Origin: an uncultured Planctomycetaceae bacterium
Lineage (GTDB): Bacteria; Planctomycetota; Planctomycetia; Planctomycetales; Planctomycetaceae
Assembly (NCBI GenBank): GCA_903858815.1
Contig: CAIOKE010000077.1
Location: forward strand, 25,704-89,703
Direction of reading: 5' to 3'
Length of the DNA: 64,000 nt
Below the pieces are notes generated by a model. That model did not search any database, was not told where the DNA came from, and saw nothing but the letters and a program-made list of their open reading frames with translations. The position numbers and the translations under genes were made by a program. This document shows, piece by piece, positions 16,542-26,225 of this stretch (within the stretch, counting starts at the first letter, position 1; each line of letters starts with the position of its first letter).

Positions 16542-19500
16542 TTATCTTTGTTCCTTCTGCTGGCTCAGAATCCGAGCCGTCCGGCGGATCATCTGAAAAT
16601 CCTGCAGGTCCCGAATCGGCTGCAGATCAGTGTCCGTATCAATAATGTCCTGCCCATAACCACCCGCCACCGCCCGGGCCAGCCAGCTGATTGCATCCTG
16701 AGATAACTCGGGATGCGCCGGTGACATCAACGCATAGGTACAGGCAATCTGATAGTTGATCTCGTGCCCACGCCGCTCCGGCATCGCCAGCAATGTGTCA
16801 ACATCCCGCTTCGCCAACTCCCAACGACCAGCTCGAGCATGCAGTACGGCCCGACCCGAAAGTGCCTTCTGGTACCGCGGTTTACTCTTCAATAACCGAT
16901 CTAGTACCGTCACTGACTCATCTGGACGGTTCAGCCTCTCAGAAAGGACGTGAGCCATCGGCTGCAGAATCAGCGGATTCGGACCAAATAACTCTTCAGC
17001 ACGCTGCAGGTCTTTCAATCCGCCTTCCGGCTCTCGATCAAATTTCGAAATTGCTCGAGACACCCAGTCAAGCGCGGCTACCGGTTGGTGCTGCTGAGCA
17101 TATGCGATGTCAGCTTCCGCATCTGCTGAACGCTTCAGGATCCCCAGCAGACGCCCACGCATCAACCTCACTCGACTGCCCTCAGGTCGCAACAATACAG
17201 CCTGATCCAGATCTGCTACGGCTGCTTCATAATTCTTCAAAGACTCCCGAACCATTGCACGCTGCGCCCACGCCTCAGGAATCTCCGGATAGTACTCAAT
17301 GAGCTTCGAAAAATCCTCCTCAGCACCTACCATCTGACCATCGTACATCAGTGCCAGACCACGACAGTATCTTGCGGCGATGCTGCGTTCCGAGGAACTG
17401 ATTGCTGCGGAAAACGCTGCAATTGCCTCTCGATACTGCTGCATGTCAAAGTGGCTGCGACCGCGCACGACCCAATACACCGTCCAGAAGGCCCCTGGGA
17501 CAGTCGTTGCATCCAGAATCGCCATCGCGGCGTCTGGACGCCCCCTCTGCAGCATCAAAGACGCTGCGAACAGACGATCAACCGGGCCGTAAGCCTCCAG
17601 TGCCTCCAGAATCTGCGAACTCCCAGCAGTGTCCAGTGACAGCCGACTCTGCACACCCCTTGAGTCACCACTTGCGAGGTCGGTTGCAGCCCGCTGCTTA
17701 AGATTGCCCACTGTTTTTCTGAAACTCTGCAACAGAGTATTCTCTTCAACAGCGGTATTACTGGAGTTCCGTTCCAGCTGCTCCACGACAAATCCAAGCG
17801 CCCGCAACCGGTCCTCAGCTTCTCTTTTGCTGTCAGCATCCAGACGACCTGTCATCCAGTCCCATGTCTCAGGAATCTCATCAGGAGTCGCTGCACCCAA
17901 TGCCTTCATGCACTGTTGAGCAATACTTTCAGATGTCATCGTGTGAAACACATCAATCGCCAGATCCGGGACAGCCACTGAACTGAGCGCATAGTCTGAG
18001 AGTAAACGGATTTCCCGCAGAGAATCCAGTGCTTTCAAGCGTTCAGTCTTCTCTCGCGAACTCAACAACCCCATCAGCAATCCACCGATGATCAACGCTG
18101 AAATCGTACACGCAATCCCGCTGGAAATCGCTCGAGGATAACGCCGCACAAATTTCGGAACTGTGCCCGTCCAGAAAGACTCCCGCGCATGCTTCAACGG
18201 AAGACTGCCCGCCTCACGCTCCAGATCCACCAGCAACTCAGCCGCCGATGGATAAATCTCAGCAACTTGCTGAGACAAACAGGCCGCCACAATCGTCCGT
18301 AATCCCGGACTGCCCGAACCACTGCTGAACACCGGAGCCACAGCATGACTGGCAATCGCTGCGTCCAACTCCTCAGCTGCCGTGCTGGACGCCGCTCGAA
18401 ACGGTAATCGACCCTCCAGAATCTCGTAAATAATCACACCCAGTGAATGCACGTCGTACTCTGGTCGCGCCTTCCCCGTCGTCTTCGATCGCAGTTGACG
18501 CAACTGCTCACAGGCCAGGTAGGGCAGAGTCCCCCCAACCCACATCCGCTCCCGATTCTCTGTGTGCTGCGAAAGATTGAAGTCAATCAACGCCGGCTCG
18601 CCATCGTTCCGAATCAGAATGTTGGCCGGCTTCAGATCACCATGCACCATCCCTCGCTGATGCGCATGAGTCAAGGCACTGGCCAGACGCCGAAAAATCC
18701 ACAACGCCAGCTGACCAGCATCCATCTTCGATAACTGCTGCAGCGGTCCCGATGCTGCCTCATGCCAGCGCCGCAAAGACTGCAGCACATCAATCCCCGC
18801 CGGAACCGTGATGTCCGCCACCGACTGAGTATCCCGCCCACGCGCTGCCATATGCTCAGGCAGACGAGTCAGTTTGTCCTGAGCCCGCTGTACAACGCCT
18901 GTCAGACTGCCACCAGTGCGCTCCGCCGGGTCCCGAATCTCACGCAGCCAACGCGCCACAGTCGTAGCACCGCTGTACGGCATGCACAGCACCCAACGCC
19001 CCTGCACCTCATGACACGAATACAATGGCACAATCCCGGTGTGCTGCAGTCGCGCCAGATGAAACTGCTCCTGCATCGGACGGTCGACCACCTTCACCGC
19101 CACATACCGACGACCTAATGACAACTGACGCGCCAGATAAACCCGACTGAAGGCCCCCTCACCCAGCAACGACATCAGCTCAAAATCACCAATCCGGTCG
19201 CCCTGCGACTCGCCCGTCGCTGACTCCTGAAAACCAGTCGCCTCATTCCCCGGCTGCTCAACCTGCACACTCAAAAACGACGCCGTCGATGGAAACTCAC
19301 CCTGCTCCGCACTGCTGTGCGCCATCTGAGTCTGTGACAGCAGGTCCTTGTACCAACCCTGCGATTCCACCCCCGAAAAACCCGACCAGCGACTGGGAGG
19401 ACACGAGCGGCGACGCGATTTACGCTCGCGGTAATCCTCAAAACAAATTGCCGCAACATGCTGCTCATGCTTGCGAATCGCAGGAAATCGCTCGAAATAC

Positions 19501-19703
19501 TCGCCCACGGAAAGCTCGGCACCAACCGCATATCGCCGGTCAATGTCCACCCGAATCAACTCCGCCAGCAACTCCGGATCACCCGCTAACTGCGACTCAG
19601 AAACAATCTCTTCGATCAGACTGCGATGATCCAGCTTCCAGCTGCGCTCAAACAGCTCAATCGCCTCGTCAATTACCGCGGCCCTTGAGGATTCAAGATT
19701 CAT
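16542..19703 (-). CDS. Membrane Ser/Thr protein kinase with C-terminal TPRs
   Basis: The 1053-residue protein has an N-terminal segment typical of planctomycete kinases (about 35-80), a kinase domain (about 172-490), one membrane helix (about 535-557, AISSGIACTISALIIGGLLMGLL) and an extracytoplasmic TPR region. Kinase motifs: glycine loop LLGEGAFSRVYLA, Lys in VAVKVV, catalytic loop HGDLKPANIL (HGD for HRD), IDFN for DFG, and ACE for APE. About 70 residues are inserted between the hinge and the catalytic loop. The Asp, Lys and Asn needed for catalysis are present. It lies 334 bp downstream of an ECF sigma gene on the same strand, a common planctomycete pairing. The ATG at 19703 is preferred over a GTG at 19709. 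Confidence 0.92.
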   Translation of the reverse strand: MNLESSRAAVIDEAIELFERSWKLDHRSLIEEIVSESQLAGDPELLAELIRVDIDRRYAVGAELSVGEYFERFPAIRKHEQHVAAICFEDYRERKSRRRSCPPSRWSGFSGVESQGWYKDLLSQTQMAHSSAEQGEFPSTASFLSVQVEQPGNEATGFQESATGESQGDRIGDFELMSLLGEGAFSRVYLARQLSLGRRYVAVKVVDRPMQEQFHLARLQHTGIVPLYSCHEVQGRWVLCMPYSGATTVARWLREIRDPAERTGGSLTGVVQRAQDKLTRLPEHMAARGRDTQSVADITVPAGIDVLQSLRRWHEAASGPLQQLSKMDAGQLALWIFRRLASALTHAHQRGMVHGDLKPANILIRNDGEPALIDFNLSQHTENRERMWVGGTLPYLACEQLRQLRSKTTGKARPEYDVHSLGVIIYEILEGRLPFRAASSTAAEELDAAIASHAVAPVFSSGSGSPGLRTIVAACLSQQVAEIYPSAAELLVDLEREAGSLPLKHARESFWTGTVPKFVRRYPRAISSGIACTISALIIGGLLMGLLSSREKTERLKALDSLREIRLLSDYALSSVAVPDLAIDVFHTMTSESIAQQCMKALGAATPDEIPETWDWMTGRLDADSKREAEDRLRALGFVVEQLERNSSNTAVEENTLLQSFRKTVGNLKQRAATDLASGDSRGVQSRLSLDTAGSSQILEALEAYGPVDRLFAASLMLQRGRPDAAMAILDATTVPGAFWTVYWVVRGRSHFDMQQYREAIAAFSAAISSSERSIAARYCRGLALMYDGQMVGAEEDFSKLIEYYPEIPEAWAQRAMVRESLKNYEAAVADLDQAVLLRPEGSRVRLMRGRLLGILKRSADAEADIAYAQQHQPVAALDWVSRAISKFDREPEGGLKDLQRAEELFGPNPLILQPMAHVLSERLNRPDESVTVLDRLLKSKPRYQKALSGRAVLHARAGRWELAKRDVDTLLAMPERRGHEINYQIACTYALMSPAHPELSQDAISWLARAVAGGYGQDIIDTDTDLQPIRDLQDFQMIRRTARILSQQKEQR

Positions 19704-20037
19704 ACCCACACCGCCCGTTCAGCCCCTGCAGGCTGCCAGATTCCAGAAAAAACGGTAATTCCTTCCGAAAATCACCTGTTGAGTGCGAGTCCCCCCAAAC
19801 GGCAGACCGCAAAAATCCCTGCGACTGCACGCCTGTCTCTTACCCTCTTCACCGCAGCAAAAGGCCGGACTTGACCGGATTCCCGCCACGAAAACACCCT
19901 TTTCATCGGGATCTCACGGGAAAAAAACACACCTGCAGTACCCGCAGGAACGACAAACACCCCGTCACAGCCGTCATCAGCCGGACAGGTGCCTCAAGCC
20001 GAATTCCCGGAATCACCGCAAACTGCACCTCGCAGCA
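19704..20037. other. Gap between ECF sigma and kinase genes
   Basis: No gene supported. The frame on the plus strand across this gap and its flanks is antisense to the two real genes. No terminator hairpin was recognised, so read-through from the sigma gene is possible. Confidence 0.5.
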
Positions 20038-20652
20038 CTACTCCTCCGATACCCAGTCCGCTTCCAGCTTCTCAGACAGCTTCTCTCGAATCCGCTGCAA
20101 CGTCCGTTCGATCGTGCGACAACTGCGATCCACCTTCGCGCTGATCTCTTCCACCGTAAATCCCTGCACACGCATCGCCACAATCTCACGCTCCTGCGGC
20201 TGCAGAAACTCAATCGCCTCGTTCAGCGAACACTCAAACTGCTGCTCGGAAATCTCTCCCGCTATCTCCTGCGATGACGATGGCTCGCCGTCCGGCTGCA
20301 CAAATGACGTCGCCGCCACACTGCGATCCCGCGATGCCTTCCGACGCACCTTGTGTATCGCAATGACCGCCAGCAGACTCCACAGGGAATTGCCCTCAGG
20401 AGCATCATACGAGCCAGAAGACACACCACGAAATAAACTGCGAAATGCACTCTGAACAATGTCGTCCGGCTCGTGAGTCCGCCGGATTCCCGCAGACATC
20501 TGACGGTCCGCCAAACCATGCAGACGACCCGCATAACGACGATACAACTCACTCGCCGCAGACTCGTCACCACCACGCAAACGCGCAACCAGAGAGCGGT
20601 CCGTGGCCTCGTCCTCCGCCGTGTATTCAGACCAGTCGTCCGATCCCGCCAT
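20038..20652 (-). CDS. ECF-family sigma factor, kinase-linked type
   Basis: The 204-residue protein has region 2 (LVARLRGGDESAASELYRRY, HEPDDIVQSAFRSLFRGV) and region 4 (LQPQEREIVAMRVQGFTVEEISAKVDRSCRTIERTLQRIREKL). This form, with DIVQSAFRS, is the type usually encoded beside Ser/Thr kinases in planctomycetes; the kinase gene lies just downstream, so regulation of the sigma factor by phosphorylation is a reasonable inference. The ATG at 20652 (MAGSDDWSEYT) was chosen; the open frame continues to 20916 but that part is not sigma-like. No anti-sigma gene is nearby. Confidence 0.93.
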   Translation of the reverse strand: MAGSDDWSEYTAEDEATDRSLVARLRGGDESAASELYRRYAGRLHGLADRQMSAGIRRTHEPDDIVQSAFRSLFRGVSSGSYDAPEGNSLWSLLAVIAIHKVRRKASRDRSVAATSFVQPDGEPSSSQEIAGEISEQQFECSLNEAIEFLQPQEREIVAMRVQGFTVEEISAKVDRSCRTIERTLQRIREKLSEKLEADWVSEE

Positions 20653-20833
20653 CGCTGTCACCCTCACTTTATCCCGCAGACCCACACCCGAAAGCACAGG
20701 CCATTTCCACCGCCAACAACCACTCATTCCACCATGAACAAGTCGAAAAATCACGCATTTCCTGACGGAAATGACGGTTTTTTCGACAGATTGCAAATCT
20801 GCAACCGCCCCCCAGCCAGAATCGCCCCCAAAC

Positions 20834-22459
20834 TCATCGCCCCGCTGCGGAAATCCCCCCCACGCCACGCTCCCCAAAGACTCCCAATAACCGCTCATCC
20901 TGCAAATCCAGACCATACATCAGCTGATTGTAGTTGTACCGCGGCGTCGCTGCCGACTTCGTAAACATATTCGTGTACGTACCCTCGAAAAAAATCTGCC
21001 GCCCGTCACTACCATCAAACTCCGGATGCTGACACGGATTGTAAAAACTCTGACCAGGATGAGTCGCCACTTTCAACGCTCGACCATACGGCCCCTCCGC
21101 GGCGTCCGACTCAGAATAAAACACCTCACCCAGAAACGACGGACTCCCCGCCTCCCACGATTGCTCATTCCCGATCATCACCCAGCGCTGACGCCACGCA
21201 TTGAAATACACACTCCCCGCATGCAGCAATACCCTCCGCTCAGGCCGCTCCGCATCCAACGGCAGAAAACACAACTCCGCCGGTTTCACTAACCCGGACC
21301 GCAACCAGCGCTGCTCGTCCTGCTGAGTCGTCGGGGCCGCCTTCCTCCAGCCCCAGTCCAGCTGTCCATCAGCCCTTCTCGACGGCTTCGACCGACCCTC
21401 CCCATCCACCTCCCCCGCACTGCAGGTCCAACCCTCCCACGCTGATTCATCCAGCAGTGACTCCAGTCGCGCAGGGACACGAGTCACCGGGAATGGCCGA
21501 CCAAAACACAAATACTCCACACCGCCAAATGTTCGCTTCACCGGATGCTCACGCAGCAGCCGCCAGTCCTCCTCCAGACCAACCTCAGCCAGCACCTCAA
21601 ACAGCTCTCGCTCGTCATTCCACAACATATGACCCTGCTGCAGCGGCTCCTCCAGACCACGTCGCCGCGAAAAACTGCAAACCATCCGCTCGCCACCCGC
21701 CGCGTCTCGCACCACACTCACACCCTGAATCCACACCACACCCGTCGCGTCAGGAACATCAACCATCGCCCGCGCAAATCCATCAGCACCCGTGAAATAA
21801 CGCAGATTGATACCCAGACCCCGAGCATCAGCGATGCTCTCAGGCAACTCACTCACCGCACCCGCTGTCCGGAATAAACCCAGCGGATACGACAAACGAC
21901 TGGTATCCCCCCAGAACCAATACATCCGACCCCCATAAACCGCCGTCTGAACCGAATCCTGACCCACCACCTGCCCCTGCTCCACTCCCGCTCGGAGACC
22001 CGCCTCCTCCCCCAAACGCACCGTGTCCAGCCACAAATCCCGACCAGTCACTCGATACAACCGACTCGCAGGCTGAACACGCCGTAACTCAATCCGATGA
22101 CGACTGCCGGAACCCGGCTGCAATCGCACTCCCTCCATCCCAAACCCATCCCGCTCCACCTGATACCCAGCCGAACGCACACCAAAATACACCGTCTGCC
22201 CGAATAACTGCGGCTCATTCAGCGCCACCCAGCCACCACTATCCGAGATCCACACCACACCATCCACCGTCGTCAGCTCCACCAGCGGAATCCCACGACC
22301 CGTCTCCCGATCCACAATCTGCACTCCCGCCGGCTGCACTCCCGCCGGCTGCACTTCCGCCGGCTGCTGACCAGAGGTCGTACCGACAAACGCCAGCAGA
22401 CACCAAACCCACAGCAAACCCGAAATCCCACCGCGACTGAACGCCCGCACAATGCCCAT
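20834..22459 (-). CDS. Secreted protein of unknown function, possible beta-propeller
   Basis: The 541-residue protein has a signal peptide (GGISGLLWVWCLLAFVGTTSGQ) and then three short VQPAG-type repeats. A small beta domain (VDRETGRGIPLVELTTVDGVVW) precedes a region with repeated aromatic strands such as QTAVYGGRMYWFWGDTSR, VMIGNEQSWE and GEVFYSES, which recall five-bladed propellers of the DUF4185 or glycosidase type; that match is weak. No catalytic residues can be named. The ATG at 22459 follows AGGAA by a suitable distance; a TTG two codons earlier is possible. The gene is divergent from a DUF1501 gene. Confidence 0.68.
   Translation of the reverse strand: MGIVRAFSRGGISGLLWVWCLLAFVGTTSGQQPAEVQPAGVQPAGVQIVDRETGRGIPLVELTTVDGVVWISDSGGWVALNEPQLFGQTVYFGVRSAGYQVERDGFGMEGVRLQPGSGSRHRIELRRVQPASRLYRVTGRDLWLDTVRLGEEAGLRAGVEQGQVVGQDSVQTAVYGGRMYWFWGDTSRLSYPLGLFRTAGAVSELPESIADARGLGINLRYFTGADGFARAMVDVPDATGVVWIQGVSVVRDAAGGERMVCSFSRRRGLEEPLQQGHMLWNDERELFEVLAEVGLEEDWRLLREHPVKRTFGGVEYLCFGRPFPVTRVPARLESLLDESAWEGWTCSAGEVDGEGRSKPSRRADGQLDWGWRKAAPTTQQDEQRWLRSGLVKPAELCFLPLDAERPERRVLLHAGSVYFNAWRQRWVMIGNEQSWEAGSPSFLGEVFYSESDAAEGPYGRALKVATHPGQSFYNPCQHPEFDGSDGRQIFFEGTYTNMFTKSAATPRYNYNQLMYGLDLQDERLLGVFGERGVGGISAAGR
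22321..22365. repeat. Three 15-bp tandem repeats inside the secreted unknown gene
   Basis: The unit GCACTCCCGCCGGCT occurs three times (the third with one change) and encodes successive V-Q-P-A-G/E pentapeptides just after the signal peptide. Length polymorphism between strains would be expected here. Confidence 0.9.
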
Positions 22460-22588
22460 CTTCAATCATTCCTGCTGCAGGCCTTCGAATTCTGAACCCC
22501 ACCCTGTCAGGTCCCGACAAACACCGGTAGTATATGCGGCGATCGCGCAACGCAGCACAGTCACCACCAGACTCGCTGGAAACTTCTC

Positions 22589-24094
22589 ATGACACCTGCC
22601 TCCTCACCCGCCCCCTCAATCACTCCAGCAGCCGCTCGTACCTCACGCCGTGGCTGCCTGCAATCCGCTCAGGGATTCGGGGCTCTCGCTGCTGCTGTCC
22701 TGCTGGCCGAATCCGCCGCGCAGGCTGACAACCCCCCAGGCAGCGGCGCAAAACTTCAGCAACTGCACCACCCCGCCCGCGCTAAACGCGTCATTCAACT
22801 GTTCATGGGTGGTGCCGCCAGCCACCTCGATCTCTGGGATCACAAACCACAACTCGAAAAACATCACGGACAGCCATCCAGCTTCGGCGAACATGTCGAA
22901 GCCTTTCAGAATGGACTGGGACCATGGATGAAGTCCCCCTTCAGGTTTCAACCCTGCGGCAGCAGCGGAAAATTCCTCAGCGACGTCGTCGCACCACTCG
23001 GACGCGTTGTCGATGACATCGCCTTCATTCACAACATGGTGGGTCGTACTGGTGTTCATAGCCAGGCCACCTATCTGCAGACCACTGGTTTCGACCGGCC
23101 CGGTTTCCCCGGCATGGGGGCATGGGTCACCTATGCTCTCGGCAGCCTCAATGAAAACCTGCCTGCATTCGTCGTGCTGCCGGATCATCGCGGCTATGCC
23201 AGCAACGGCCCGCGCAACTGGAGCTCCGCATTCCTGCCAGCCAGCAATCAGGGCACCACCATCTTTCCCCAGCGCGAATCCCCCGTCGAAGATCTGCATG
23301 CCACTGCAGACTTCATCACCCCCGGCAGCGAAGCCGACGGACGCCGATTGCTGCAGTCACTCAACCAGCGATACAACCAGCGGCACCCCGGCGATTCCCG
23401 ACTCGAATCCCGGCTCCGCTCCTACGAACTCGCCGCTCGCATGCAGCTCAGTGCCCCCGAAGCCTTCGACCTGTCCCAGGAAACCGCCGCCACCCTCAAA
23501 GCCTACGGGCTGGCAGAATCCGGCGGTACATGGCCCACGGAAATCAATGTCCCGGAAGAAGCGGATTGCTTCGGTCGCAAATGCCTCATCGCTCGCAGAC
23601 TTCTGGAACGAGGCGTCCGATTTATTCAGATCTGGAGCGGAAACGATAACAGCTTCCCACGTCGTAACTGGGACAGCCACGAAGATATTCAACGCGACCA
23701 CGGACCACTGGCCATGGGTATGGCCATCGGCACCGCCGCGCTCATCGAAGACCTCAGACAACGCGGACTCCTCGATGACACCATCATCCTCTGGACAACA
23801 GAATTCGGACGCATGCCCTCCACCCAGGGTTCCACTGGACGTGACCATAACCCGTATGTCTTTACCAACTGGCTCTGTGGCGGTGGAATCCGTGGTGGCA
23901 TCACCTGCGGACACTCCGACGAATGGGGCTACAAACCCCTCGATCGCAATCACCCCACTCAGGTCTACGATGTCCACGCCACCATCCTGCATCTGCTGGG
24001 AATCGATCACACCCGTCTGACCGTCAGACAGGATGGCATCGATCGCCGACTGACAGACGTGCACGGGCACGTCCTGCAGGATCTGCTCGCCTGA
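22589..24094 (+). CDS. DUF1501 family secreted protein (Tat signal)
   Basis: The 501-residue protein begins with a twin-arginine-type signal (TSRRGCLQSAQGFGALAAAVLLAESAAQA). Mature-part motifs are VIQLFMGGAASHLDLWDHKP, MVGRTGVHSQATYLQTTG, WSGNDNSFPRRNWDSHEDI and TEFGRMPSTQGSTGRDHNP, as in DUF1501, a sulfatase/alkaline-phosphatase-like family. The metal-binding-like Asp and His residues are kept. DUF1501 genes normally follow a DUF1549/DUF1553 gene; this copy stands alone, unlike the pair at 53920-57842. Its biochemical role is not established. The YceI gene follows on the same strand 98 bp later. Confidence 0.9.
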   Translation: MTPASSPAPSITPAAARTSRRGCLQSAQGFGALAAAVLLAESAAQADNPPGSGAKLQQLHHPARAKRVIQLFMGGAASHLDLWDHKPQLEKHHGQPSSFGEHVEAFQNGLGPWMKSPFRFQPCGSSGKFLSDVVAPLGRVVDDIAFIHNMVGRTGVHSQATYLQTTGFDRPGFPGMGAWVTYALGSLNENLPAFVVLPDHRGYASNGPRNWSSAFLPASNQGTTIFPQRESPVEDLHATADFITPGSEADGRRLLQSLNQRYNQRHPGDSRLESRLRSYELAARMQLSAPEAFDLSQETAATLKAYGLAESGGTWPTEINVPEEADCFGRKCLIARRLLERGVRFIQIWSGNDNSFPRRNWDSHEDIQRDHGPLAMGMAIGTAALIEDLRQRGLLDDTIILWTTEFGRMPSTQGSTGRDHNPYVFTNWLCGGGIRGGITCGHSDEWGYKPLDRNHPTQVYDVHATILHLLGIDHTRLTVRQDGIDRRLTDVHGHVLQDLLA

Positions 24095-24192
24095 CTCAAA
24101 CATGCCCGCTTGCTTTACCACGGCACTGCCGCTGCCTAACATCCGGACACAGTTCAATCATTTACTGACTGTTTACCCTGAAAGGCTCCACC

Positions 24193-24768
24193 ATGTCACC
24201 CGTGCGTCTCTTCTCTGCACTCCTGCTGTTCACCATCAGCCTGCTGCCCGCAGCTGCCACAGCCGCCGAAGAATACGTCTACGATGCCGTTCACTCCTCG
24301 GTCAGCTTCAAAGCTCGCCACCTCGACATCAGCTGGATCCACGGACGGTTCAATGAAGTGGATGGGAGATTCTCCATCGATCGACAGGATCCTGCGAAAT
24401 CCAGCTTCCAGCTCACCATCAAAGCCGACAGTGTCGATACCGCCAATGCCGCCCGTGACGAACATCTGCGACAGCCCGATTACTTCGACACCAAACAGTT
24501 CCCTACCATCGAATTTCGCAGCACAAAAGTCAAAGCCATTGATGGCGGATATGAAGTCACCGGTGATTTCACCATGCACGGCACCACTCGCTCCATCACC
24601 ATCAAACTGATGGGCGGAAAACAGATCGAATCCCGCGGCGTCAAACGCGTCGGTTTCGCCACCGAACTGCGACTGAAACGCAGCGACTATAACTTCGATG
24701 CCAGTGCCATCGGACCCATCGGCGACGAAGCCGTTGTCATCATCGACTGTGAAGGGATGAGCAAGTAA
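24193..24768 (+). CDS. YceI-like periplasmic protein
   Basis: The 191-residue protein has a signal peptide (LFSALLLFTISLLPAAATA, cleavage near AEE). The mature part is a YceI lipocalin-like barrel: YVYDAVHSSVSFKARHLDIS, RFSIDRQDPAKSSFQ, DEHLRQPDYFDTKQFPTIEF and VTGDFTMHGTTRSITI are the family's conserved stretches. YceI proteins bind isoprenoid-type lipids in the periplasm. It is 3 bp from the next gene, so the two are probably one transcript. Confidence 0.95.
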   Translation: MSPVRLFSALLLFTISLLPAAATAAEEYVYDAVHSSVSFKARHLDISWIHGRFNEVDGRFSIDRQDPAKSSFQLTIKADSVDTANAARDEHLRQPDYFDTKQFPTIEFRSTKVKAIDGGYEVTGDFTMHGTTRSITIKLMGGKQIESRGVKRVGFATELRLKRSDYNFDASAIGPIGDEAVVIIDCEGMSK

Positions 24769-24771
24769 TCC

Positions 24772-25653
24772 ATGCCGGATGGACTGCTCTGTCTGCTGGC
24801 ATTTCTGATCGCAGCCGCGGTTGCCACCCCCCAGGTGACAACCCGGCTGCAACCCGTGCTGATGCTCGGCTCCATACTGGCAGGATTGGCCATCCTGAAC
24901 ATCCTGCCCGCACTCCCGCCTGCGTCCGCAGCCGATCGATTTCTGTGCCTGCTGCCCTTGCTGGCTCTCGCAGATTGCTGCCGCACCACAAACACTCGCA
25001 GATCCACCACACTGCCAAACATGCTGGTCCTGACGGCCGTCGTACCCACAGTCCTGTTCCGCTCAGTCTGGCTGATACAACCCGCTGACCAAACGATCCT
25101 CGGAATCACGCCAACCGGCTGGCTGCTGCTGCTCGGCCTCACTCCCCTCACTGTCGCCATCGCCCTCCTCCTGCAGCGACTGGCCACACCCGCCGGATAC
25201 ACGGATGTCGCTGCCAGCCTGACTCTCTGCCTCCTCTGCTGCCTGCTCTGCACTGGCCTTGCAATCACGCTGGGAGGCTATCTCAAGGGAGGACTGCTGG
25301 CGTTGCCATTGGCCGGCAGCCTGCTGCCGACCGCACTCCGCAAAGCCCTCGGCAACTCCCCGGCTCACTCGGATCTGCCAATCACACTCGGCTGGGGCAG
25401 CCTGATCAGCCTGCTGCTGATCGGTGGATTTTTCGGCAGACTGACACCCATCCAGTGCGCCTGCTTTGCCACTATCCCGCTGCTGACAGCACTGCCTTTT
25501 CCACCGCGCTTCATTCCCCATAACAGGCGACGTCAGATCCTGCTGCGAATCACCACCACAGCCCTGCTCTGCGGATTGCTGCTGGCCCACGCGTGGACCG
25601 TCTTTGCCGTCCGCATGCTGCCGCTGCTGGCCTCACACAACACCCCGCCATAA
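24772..25653 (+). CDS. Polytopic membrane protein of unknown function
   Basis: The 293-residue protein has about eight hydrophobic segments starting at residue 4 (LLCLLAFLIAAAVATP). A cytoplasmic loop near 75-85 holds DCCRTTNTRR, and a polar segment near 215-220 holds NSPAHSD. It resembles in outline prepilin-peptidase-like or other small membrane enzymes, but no GxGD motif or other signature is present. Its ATG lies 3 bp after the YceI stop, so it is translated from the same message. Function unknown. Confidence 0.75.
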   Translation: MPDGLLCLLAFLIAAAVATPQVTTRLQPVLMLGSILAGLAILNILPALPPASAADRFLCLLPLLALADCCRTTNTRRSTTLPNMLVLTAVVPTVLFRSVWLIQPADQTILGITPTGWLLLLGLTPLTVAIALLLQRLATPAGYTDVAASLTLCLLCCLLCTGLAITLGGYLKGGLLALPLAGSLLPTALRKALGNSPAHSDLPITLGWGSLISLLLIGGFFGRLTPIQCACFATIPLLTALPFPPRFIPHNRRRQILLRITTTALLCGLLLAHAWTVFAVRMLPLLASHNTPP

Positions 25654-25660
25654 CGTCACG

Positions 25661-26197
25661 TCAAACGTCACTCTGCAGACGCCGATTCAGCCACGCTCGC
25701 GCAAATTGCCAGTGACGCTCTGCTGTACGCTCACACACGCCCAGCTCTTCAGCACACTCCTCCAGACTCAGACCCCCGAAGTACCGCAATTCCACAAGCC
25801 GAGCCTTCTCGGGAAAATCCACACCCAAAGCTGTAATGGCCTCGTCCAGATCCAGCAGATCCACACTCGACTGGTCTTCCGCCACAGCCTCACCACTCTG
25901 CAGATTCCAGAACTCAGTCTGCAGCAGCCTCAGACGACGACGCTTACGACGGCCATACTCAATCAGAATCTGTCGCATGGCCACCGCAGCCAGCGCCTTC
26001 ATACTGCGAATCCCCGCAAACCGCTCCGGACCACTCCGCTGCAGACGCAGCCACGCCTCGTGAACCAATGCCGTCGGCGACAGAGTGTGTGCCGCACTCT
26101 CCTGACCCATGCAGGCGGCCGCTATCCGCCGCAATTCAGCATACACCAGAGAAAAAGCATCCTCCGATCCCCGGTTTTCTGTCTCTGCAATCGCCAC
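25661..26197 (-). CDS. ECF-type sigma factor (TIGR02999-like)
   Basis: The 178-residue protein reads as the ECF subgroup with LVYAELRRIAAACMG and SAAHTLSPTALVHEAWLRL in region 2 and VELRYFGGLSLEECAEELGVCERTAERHWQFARAWL in region 4. Such factors in planctomycetes and acidobacteria are often near Ser/Thr kinases; none is adjacent here. It starts with GTG at 26197, with AGGA about eight bases upstream. It is the last gene of a minus-strand group after ridA-like and miaE, 28 bp downstream of miaE. It is convergent with the membrane protein gene 7 bp away. Confidence 0.9.
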   Translation of the reverse strand: MAIAETENRGSEDAFSLVYAELRRIAAACMGQESAAHTLSPTALVHEAWLRLQRSGPERFAGIRSMKALAAVAMRQILIEYGRRKRRRLRLLQTEFWNLQSGEAVAEDQSSVDLLDLDEAITALGVDFPEKARLVELRYFGGLSLEECAEELGVCERTAERHWQFARAWLNRRLQSDV

Positions 26198-26225
26198 TGC
26201 ATGTTCCTCGGCTGCTCTACCTGAC

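Noticed and set aside
19289..20455. A 388-codon plus-strand frame
   Set aside because: It runs antisense to the kinase and ECF sigma genes and has no recognisable protein features.
22643..23299. A 218-codon minus-strand frame
   Set aside because: It is antisense to the DUF1501 gene, whose motifs are unambiguous.
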